A stretch of DNA of 21,003 nucleotides from Desulfarculales bacterium UBA702 (GTDB taxonomy: Bacteria > Desulfobacterota > Syntrophobacteria > Syntrophobacterales > Syntrophobacteraceae): positions 1 through 21,003 of the forward strand of contig DBMI01000108.1 in assembly GCA_002298165.1 (NCBI GenBank), in the 5' to 3' direction. The position numbers and the translations under genes were made by a program. How positions within the stretch are numbered: position 1 is the first letter of the stretch; every line of letters begins with the position of its first letter. The notes under the pieces are model-generated. The model searched no databases. It was not told the origin of the DNA and saw nothing but the letters and a program-made list of their open reading frames with translations. Shown here piece by piece: positions 15,388 to 21,003 of this stretch.

Positions 15388-15858
15388 TCATGCGAGGCGA
15401 AACTCGACAATGGATGCCCAGGCGCTTTCCCCGCTGATGTCTGGAACAATACTTATTTCCAGTACTGTCAACCCCACAAGGTCAACTTCATAGTCTTCGA
15501 TTTCGCGGGTATTATCCGGAGCGCTGAAGTTATACTGCTGACGCACAATCTCCCGGTACGAGCGACCACCGTCGGAGGACCACCGCAGCAGGAACTCATG
15601 CGTGCGTTGTTGCTCATTTTCTTTAAATACCAGGTGAACACGCTTAATTGGTAACGGCTTGTCAAACAATAGCCGAACCGTCTGTTGCCCGGGTTCTGAC
15701 GCCCGCCAGCCCGATCCCAGCCCTTTCAAAGCCGATTCAATCGGATGTGACGCATCTTCGGACGTAACCTCCGCCTGTGCCAGACTCTCCAAGTCAAGCC
15801 AGTCTTCATACAGGGGTACGACACCTGGAGTGCCTTGATCGATTATGCGTTTACGCAT
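15388..15858 (-). CDS. Discoidin/F5-8C-like beta-sandwich protein, putative carbohydrate-binding
   Basis: The 156-aa protein has no signal peptide. Residues 32-156 have the feel of a galactose-binding-like beta sandwich: HPIESAL, GWRASEPGQQTVRLLFDK, then alternating strands (KRVHLVFKE, HEFLLRWSSDGG, YEVDLVGLTVLEISIVPD) and a final WASIVEFRLA strand. This pattern is known from small proteins annotated as carbohydrate-binding, but ligand residues cannot be assigned. The start is strong, with AGGAGG (plus-strand CCTCCT at 15865-15870) six bases before the ATG. It lies 208 bases downstream of the GH57/DUF3536 gene on the same strand. The shared direction suggests a common function with an intracellular glucan, which is an inference. 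That gap may hold its own promoter, as I saw no clear terminator there. Confidence 0.83.
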   Translation of the reverse strand: MRKRIIDQGTPGVVPLYEDWLDLESLAQAEVTSEDASHPIESALKGLGSGWRASEPGQQTVRLLFDKPLPIKRVHLVFKENEQQRTHEFLLRWSSDGGRSYREIVRQQYNFSAPDNTREIEDYEVDLVGLTVLEISIVPDISGESAWASIVEFRLA

Positions 15859-16066
15859 TGGTTGCCTCCTGTTTTGACCCTACTTAGAGATAGTAAGACA
15901 GTTAAGACCCCCATGCACACGGAATGCCGCCGCAATATTTCGCCTTTGTGTCTTCAGGAGAGAATGCCTGGATCTGCAACCATGTATGCGAGAGGGATGG
16001 CAGACTCCACAGATAATGTGGGGCAGGCTTTTCATAGAACACAGTGCAACTCTAAGCTAGACTCTC

Positions 16067-18493
16067 TTAAGGCATCCGAATCGAGAAATTCTTGGCGAGG
16101 ATCTCGCAATGATTTATCCATTCCTGAGCGTTCTTGTCGCCAATATCGGCTTTTTCCTTAAAACCTGGGCAACATGTATGAAGGATTTTGTAGCAGATGT
16201 TTTGGGCTTTCCAAAGATTAACCTCGAATGGTAAGGCCCGGACCAGCTGTGCGGCCTCATTCAACTTCTCTAAAAGAGAAAGGTCCTCAGGCTTTTCGAG
16301 CAGTCGCTCGGCCATACGTTCAATGTTATCTGCCAGCAACAATTCCAGGGCAGGCGCGTCCAGAGTCGCTCCAGCCAAACGAGCTTCCTCCAGAAGTGGT
16401 TTAACTACTTCAGGATCAAGCTCTTCGCCTTGAAACATGCTGCGAAGCTTTGCATTCAGGCACAAATCCGCGGCGACTGAGAGTACCTGGGGCCGTGGCT
16501 GGCCGGACCCATTTAGGAAGCGAATCAAGGAGGCATGGTGCTCATAAATGGAGCTATATGCAGCTTCAGCCTCTAAGAGAGTCGGTTCCATGATGATGTT
16601 CAGGACTTTTCTACGCTCATCGGTAAAGAGTGAAGTTAAGGAGTACGTGAACGTCCCGAAGTGTTTGCCCAGCAAAAGTATGGTCTTGGGGAAGTCAGCC
16701 CACGAGAAAGCCTCTGAAATCTCATTGAGCATCGCTTCATATTTTTGCGCGCCCTGATAATCACCGGTGCCGCAGGCAATACTATGATCACCAAGATGTA
16801 GAACTCCAAAGCACAAGCTGGAGGATATGCGCGTAACATCTGATGTAACCGTGGCCCGCCCGATTACCAGCCTTGAGCTTCCTACCTGAAAGCTGCGATA
16901 GTCCTCCCGAGTGGCGGAATAGGCGTAGATCGAGCTGCGTTCATCAATATCCTGAAACAGAGAGATCAAGGCATAGTGGGCGCCCACATCTTTCATATCG
17001 AGCATGGCAGGCCTGACCCATTTTTCATAAATTGCACGACCGTCACGATGCTCAGGTATGTTGCTCCTGGCAAGTTCAAGACGTTCGAGAAAGCCGGGTT
17101 CAAAGGACTCGTTGAAAAGCTGGCCCGCAAGTTGCAAAACCCTGCCTGCATATTGTATGACCTGAACAGTCTCAATCCCGGAAAGCTCATCAAAAAACCA
17201 GCCGCAACTTGTGTACATGAGCATGGCATGGCGTTGAAGCTCCATTAGATTCAGGATAGTGATCTCGTCCTCTGAGTTTAAGGGGCGGGCGGAGTGACGG
17301 CTCAGAAACGCACTGATGCGCTCGGGTGATCGATCCACGATGACATCGATGTAGTCGTCTCTGGCAGCCCAGGGATCAGTGAGAAACTGTCCGGTCATTT
17401 GCTCGAAAGGAGAGTTCACGGAATCACGAAGCCAGTCGAGGCCGGCACGCAGGGGTGTTCGCCATGACTGGTTCCAAGCCGGATTTCCTCCACTGTTGCA
17501 CCCGCAATCCGACTTCCAGCGCTCTATTCCGTGAATGCAGCTCCACGAGCTGTTTTCAAAGATCTCCACCTCGTGCGTGGGTGGATTGTCCTCCAGAAAC
17601 CGGCCATAGTTGGTCAATTGAGCAAGTTCATTGGATTCGATGTAATGGAGCGCGTGAGCGAGAGCCGTGTCGCCCCAGCGATGGTGATGCCCGTAGCTTT
17701 CGCCATCGGTTGCAATGTGGACAATCCGAGGAGAGGACAGGTCGTTTGGGAAAGCGGAGAGAAGCCTGTTGGCGAACGCCTCGCCGTTGTTTAGTAATCC
17801 TTCAAATGCAAGTGCCTGTGAAATACCCCCGTCATAAAAGAATAAATTCATGACTCTGCCTGAGGGCAGCGCTACCCGATAGGCCATGCCCGGATCGATT
17901 CTTCCACCACTTACGTCCTGCCATTTACTATCATCAATGGGCCGAACCCGTCGTGCCTGCCTTGGAGCAAGTATGGCAAAGCGGAGGCCGTTTTGCGCCA
18001 TGATGTCCAGGCTCTCAAGATCGACTGCCGCCTCCGGGAGCCACAAGCCTTCCGGCTTGCGCCCAAAGCGATACTCAAAATCTTTTATTCCCCAGACAAT
18101 CTGGGTGATCTTGTCGCGGCTGTTGGCCAGCGGAAGGATCATGTGATTGTACGCCTGGGCCAAAGCATTTCCATGGCCGGAGAATTTCTCCATGCTCTGC
18201 CTGTCGGCCTCCAGGATGGCCTCGTAGGCTTCGGCGGCATGCTTTTGCATCCAGGACAAGAGAGTCGGACCGAAATCGAAGCTTATTGCCGTATAATTGT
18301 TAACCAGTTGGGCAATTCGTCCATCGGCGTCCCAGATTCTCGACATCGCGTTGGCCGCGTAGCATTCGGCTGCAATCCGCTCGTTCCAGTCGTGGTATGG
18401 GAATGCCGAATCCTGGATTTCGATTGCCTCCAACCAGGGGTTTTCCCTCGGTGGTTGATAAAAATGCCCATGTATACAAATAGACCGGTCCAT
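16067..18493 (-). CDS. Glycoside hydrolase family 57 protein with DUF3536 C-terminal region
   Basis: This is an 808-aa cytosolic protein without a signal peptide. The N-terminal GH57 (beta/alpha)7 barrel (about 1-330) opens with IHGHFYQPPRENPW (7-20), the GH57 substrate-site motif. The expected nucleophile is E154 in GLWLPEAAVD and the acid/base D263 in HIATDGESYGHHH. A Cys/His patch (CIHGIERWKSDCGCNSGG, about 324-341) could bind metal or form part of the active site. The remainder (about 345-808) fits DUF3536, a mostly helical region of unknown role found only after GH57 domains. GH57 enzymes retain configuration on alpha-glucans (amylase, branching enzyme, amylopullulanase). The activity of the DUF3536 subgroup is not established to my knowledge. 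AGGA about nine bases upstream supports the start at 18493. The nearest same-strand partner is the beta-sandwich gene at 15388-15858. Confidence 0.93.
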   Translation of the reverse strand: MDRSICIHGHFYQPPRENPWLEAIEIQDSAFPYHDWNERIAAECYAANAMSRIWDADGRIAQLVNNYTAISFDFGPTLLSWMQKHAAEAYEAILEADRQSMEKFSGHGNALAQAYNHMILPLANSRDKITQIVWGIKDFEYRFGRKPEGLWLPEAAVDLESLDIMAQNGLRFAILAPRQARRVRPIDDSKWQDVSGGRIDPGMAYRVALPSGRVMNLFFYDGGISQALAFEGLLNNGEAFANRLLSAFPNDLSSPRIVHIATDGESYGHHHRWGDTALAHALHYIESNELAQLTNYGRFLEDNPPTHEVEIFENSSWSCIHGIERWKSDCGCNSGGNPAWNQSWRTPLRAGLDWLRDSVNSPFEQMTGQFLTDPWAARDDYIDVIVDRSPERISAFLSRHSARPLNSEDEITILNLMELQRHAMLMYTSCGWFFDELSGIETVQVIQYAGRVLQLAGQLFNESFEPGFLERLELARSNIPEHRDGRAIYEKWVRPAMLDMKDVGAHYALISLFQDIDERSSIYAYSATREDYRSFQVGSSRLVIGRATVTSDVTRISSSLCFGVLHLGDHSIACGTGDYQGAQKYEAMLNEISEAFSWADFPKTILLLGKHFGTFTYSLTSLFTDERRKVLNIIMEPTLLEAEAAYSSIYEHHASLIRFLNGSGQPRPQVLSVAADLCLNAKLRSMFQGEELDPEVVKPLLEEARLAGATLDAPALELLLADNIERMAERLLEKPEDLSLLEKLNEAAQLVRALPFEVNLWKAQNICYKILHTCCPGFKEKADIGDKNAQEWINHCEILAKNFSIRMP

Positions 18494-18595
18494 AGTTGAG
18501 GATTCCTTTTGGAGGCTGCAGGTCTAGAAAGATCAGCCTGAGCATACCACGGCACCGCGAAGAAGTGACAGGAAGCACCCATCTCCCTTCAGTGA

Positions 18596-18623
18596 GGATT
18601 GGCTTCCGAACAAGCCCCAATCC
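18596..18623 (-). terminator. Bulged hairpin downstream of the GAF kinase
   Basis: GGATTGG (18596-18602) pairs with CCAATCC (18617-18623). The stem continues as CTT/AAG after a two-base bulge and closes on a six-base loop. It begins 15 bases after the minus-strand kinase stop codon, the right place to end that transcript before the GH57 gene, but it lacks a T-run. Confidence 0.4.
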
Positions 18624-18637
18624 AATTTAATATATAA

Positions 18638-19888
18638 TTATTGACTGGGGATAAGCACTCTGAAGGTAACTCCCCCTGTAGGGTTATCGAAAATCTTGAT
18701 ATGTCCCTTGTGAGCCTCAACGATCTTTCTCACAATGGCCAAACCCAGACCTGTTCCTTCCTTCTTGGTGGAAATGAATGGGTAGAAGATTTCTTCGCGC
18801 TTCTCAGGAGGAATGCCCGGACCATGATCAACAATATCAATAGCTAGAATTTCATCCTTGTAGTGAGTGCGAAGCACAACGATTCCGTGTTGGGGTGAAG
18901 CCTGAATGGCATTTATGACAAGATTTATGATGACCTGCTTCATTCTCATTGCATCAACGGAAATTAATGGGATACTCAATGATGAGTGTCTCTGGATCTG
19001 CACCATCTTCTCTCTTGCCGCACTCTCAAGGCATGCAAGACTCTCGTCTATCAGCCGCTCGATTTCTTCCAAGGACTTGTCTAAGTCCAGCGGACGCGCA
19101 AAGTCCAGCATGTTCTTCACCATATTTTCCATTCTTTGCGCTTCTTTGATGACAATGTGCAACTTATTCCAGTCGGGATTATCCTTCCCCATGTGCCTCT
19201 GTATTATGCGAGCGAACCCACCTATTGCGACAATTGGCGTTCGCAAGTCATGAGCTAAACCCGATAGCGCTTTTCCAATTGCGGCCAGGCTCTCCGCTTC
19301 CCGCAAGGCCTTATCGGACTGGCGACGCTGGATCAGTTTCCACATACCATCCATGAGTAATGTCAATTGGCTCAAATCCGACTCATCGTAGTCCTTCTCA
19401 TGATTTCCCACCAATGCGACGGCCACTATGCGATTTTCGTCAAATACCGGAACGCTCATAAAACGAAAAAGTTCAACCGGACATTCCCTAAATACCTTAC
19501 CGCTCAGGATGGATGAGGAGAAGTCATTGATAATCAGAGGCTTGCGCTCACGCACGAGATCCGCCCAGAGGCCCGTGCTATCTATGGGAACCAAAAGATC
19601 CGTGCTATCCTCCATGGAGCATTTTTGCCTGATCTCCTTCGACCATGCCTGAAAAGTTAAAGCGGTCTCGTCTTCGTTAAGCAGACTGATGGCTCCCAAC
19701 TTGCTATTGGTGATGCGCACCTGTCGTTCAAGTATGTATTCAGCAATCTCTTTGACAGAGGCCCAGTTCATCAGGCTTAATTCCAGCAAAGACTGGAGGC
19801 GATATTCAGCGAGCCTGAGTGCTTCTTCCGTAGCTTTCGTTTCGAATTCCGGCTTTTGTGACAACCACCTGGACTTGTGAGTGTTCAT
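18638..19888 (-). CDS. GAF-domain sensor histidine kinase
   Basis: This is a 416-aa soluble kinase. The GAF domain covers about 30-190 (LGAISLLNEDETALTFQAWS, GLWADLVRERKPLIINDF, MSVPVFDENRIVAVALVGN), a version in which small-molecule or redox ligands are typical but not predictable. HisKA has H213 in SGLAHDLRTPI. The HATPase domain has INLVINAIQA (N326 in the N-box), DHGPGIP (G1, 354-360), FYPFISTKKEG (F-box) and GTGLGL (G2, 378-383). The start at 19888 has AAAGGAA about seven bases upstream. Neighbours are FtsH upstream on the same strand (188-base gap) and the GH57 gene downstream. No response regulator is adjacent, so its target is unknown. It does not share the PAS module of the three other kinases and is a separate lineage. 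Confidence 0.93.
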   Translation of the reverse strand: MNTHKSRWLSQKPEFETKATEEALRLAEYRLQSLLELSLMNWASVKEIAEYILERQVRITNSKLGAISLLNEDETALTFQAWSKEIRQKCSMEDSTDLLVPIDSTGLWADLVRERKPLIINDFSSSILSGKVFRECPVELFRFMSVPVFDENRIVAVALVGNHEKDYDESDLSQLTLLMDGMWKLIQRRQSDKALREAESLAAIGKALSGLAHDLRTPIVAIGGFARIIQRHMGKDNPDWNKLHIVIKEAQRMENMVKNMLDFARPLDLDKSLEEIERLIDESLACLESAAREKMVQIQRHSSLSIPLISVDAMRMKQVIINLVINAIQASPQHGIVVLRTHYKDEILAIDIVDHGPGIPPEKREEIFYPFISTKKEGTGLGLAIVRKIVEAHKGHIKIFDNPTGGVTFRVLIPSQ

Positions 19889-20076
19889 GTATCGTTCCTT
19901 TCCGCCAGGTTGATTCAGTTGCCGGTAGTTTTACCGAAGATGATGACCCAAAAGGCTTGGAGAAAGTTTCAAGGTTGATATCGAGCTGCTCACCATCATG
20001 ATAGTAGCCTTAATCTACTCGGATTTTACGGGACCATGAATAAAGTTAGCTAACAGGTAAGTTCAACGCGCCCTAA
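19889..20076. other. Gap between the ftsH end and the GAF kinase start
   Basis: The 188 bases hold a small CGGTA/TACCG hairpin near 19923-19936 and a perfect palindrome GTTAGCTAAC at 20045-20054, 23 bases beyond the ftsH stop. No convincing promoter or intrinsic terminator could be identified. Confidence 0.3.
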
Positions 20077-21003
20077 TTAAGGCTTTCCACCAGCGACTGC
20101 TGCCCGACTCCTCACTTTTTCGGCAAAAAGTTTCAGCTCATCCCCCTCAATTGTTTCTTTCTCAAGCAGAATCTTGGCAAGCTCTTCAAGGGAGCCCCTG
20201 TGGTTCTTCAATTTCAAGATTACCTTCTGGTGGGCTTCGTCCATGATCCTGCTTTTTTCTTCATCGATATCCTGTGCCGTGCGTTCGCTATATTCTTTCT
20301 CGTTTGCGCCAAATCCAAGACTTGACTGCGGTGGGCGGGTATAGGTCAAAAGCCCCAGGCGTTCACTCATCCCATAGTCCATGATCATGGTGCGAGCAAT
20401 ATCACTGGCACGCTGAAGGTCGTTCTGAGCCCCTGTGGAAATGTCGTCAAAGATCACTTCCTCGGCCACTCGTCCACCCAGGAGCACCTGCAAGCGATCC
20501 AGGAGTTCATTCCGAGTCATAAGATAGCGATCCTCGGTGGGGAGCTGCTGGGTATAGCCCAGGGCTGCAATGCCCCTGGGGATGATCGAAATCTTACTGA
20601 CAGGGTCGGTTTCCGGCAGAAGCATCGCCACCAAAGCATGGCCCGACTCGTGGTAGGCCACGATCTCTTTTTCTTTCTGACTCATAACACGGTTCTTCTT
20701 CTCAAGACCGCCTATGATCCGATCAGCCGCCTCCTGAAAATGGACCATGCTCACTTCGTCTGCACCCCGCCTGGCTGCAATCAGTGCGGCTTCATTGATA
20801 AGGTTAGCCAGGTCGGCCCCCACGAAGCCGGGGGTCATGGCCGCGATTTTATTGAGATCCACATCGGAGCTTAGCGAAACGTCCTTTGCGTGAATTTTGA
20901 GAATCGCCTCCCGGCCCCGAATGTCGGGCTTGTCGATAGCCACATGGCGGTCAAACCGGCCCGGGCGAAGCAATGCGGGATCGAGTATGTCCGGGCGGTT
21001 TGT
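20077..21003 (-). CDS. ftsH: ATP-dependent zinc metalloprotease FtsH, C-terminal half (5' end outside window)
   Basis: The frame is open to the window edge. The 308 visible residues begin in the AAA+ second region of homology (TNRPDILDPALLRPGRFDR, with the arginine fingers), then the lid domain (FVGADLANLINEAALIAARR). The M41 peptidase follows with zinc motif HESGH (about 20638-20652) and the downstream acidic ligand region (STGAQNDLQRASDIA). The protein ends in a helical tail. FtsH is a membrane-anchored hexamer that extracts and degrades damaged membrane proteins and some regulators. The missing N-terminal part should hold two transmembrane helices and Walker A/B. The motifs are intact and the tail is of ordinary length, so there is no sign of decay. 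It may be one of several FtsH paralogs, as is common in this kind of genome. Confidence 0.96.
   Translation of the reverse strand, partial: TNRPDILDPALLRPGRFDRHVAIDKPDIRGREAILKIHAKDVSLSSDVDLNKIAAMTPGFVGADLANLINEAALIAARRGADEVSMVHFQEAADRIIGGLEKKNRVMSQKEKEIVAYHESGHALVAMLLPETDPVSKISIIPRGIAALGYTQQLPTEDRYLMTRNELLDRLQVLLGGRVAEEVIFDDISTGAQNDLQRASDIARTMIMDYGMSERLGLLTYTRPPQSSLGFGANEKEYSERTAQDIDEEKSRIMDEAHQKVILKLKNHRGSLEELAKILLEKETIEGDELKLFAEKVRSRAAVAGGKP

Overview
The window is about 21 kb of chromosomal bacterial DNA of roughly 50% GC. It is dense in sensory two-component proteins. The mix suggests a Gram-negative anaerobe or facultative organism of the Desulfobacterota (deltaproteobacterial) type: PAS-rich orphan kinases, an NtrC-class sigma-54 activator, a B12-binding radical SAM enzyme, a GH57/DUF3536 glycosidase and FtsH. 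This placement is an inference from gene content. There is no rRNA, tRNA or marker gene to fix it. I saw no transposase, integrase, phage gene or CRISPR array.

Layout. (1) 1-3286 (+): the 3' part of a PAS histidine kinase, followed after one base by its likely partner, a REC-PAS-AAA+-Fis sigma-54 activator. (2) 3287-4349 (+): a structured 0.5-kb gap, a 56-aa DUF1328 membrane protein, a hairpin-bearing leader and a 92-aa charged helical protein of unknown function. (3) 4580-7428: a membrane fatty-acid desaturase (-) divergent from a B12-binding radical SAM protein with an HpnP/DUF4070-like layout (+). (4) 7598-13542: a signalling island with a CheB-CheR-coiled-coil-PAS fusion (-), a PAS histidine kinase one base downstream (-), and a paralogous PAS kinase transcribed divergently (+). 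(5) 13543-15300 (+): a 463-base AT-rich gap with paired near-palindromes, a second copy of the small helical protein, and an alpha/beta hydrolase. (6) 15388-18493 (-): a GH57/DUF3536 glycosidase and, downstream, a small discoidin-like beta-sandwich protein. (7) 18638-21003 (-): a GAF histidine kinase and the C-terminal half of FtsH, cut by the window edge.

How the genes may fit together. The theme is sensing plus envelope and carbon-reserve functions. Three kinases (partial at 1-1584, 7598-8992, 12118-13542) share nearly the same N-terminal helix-plus-PAS module, so they look like products of duplication with different outputs. Only the first has an adjacent response regulator. The desaturase and radical SAM gene share one intergenic region and could both act on membrane lipids, though no substrate can be read from sequence. 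The most original observations are the duplicated MQKTLKHE-type small protein, each copy behind a structured or palindrome-rich leader, and the palindrome pair at 13707-13808.
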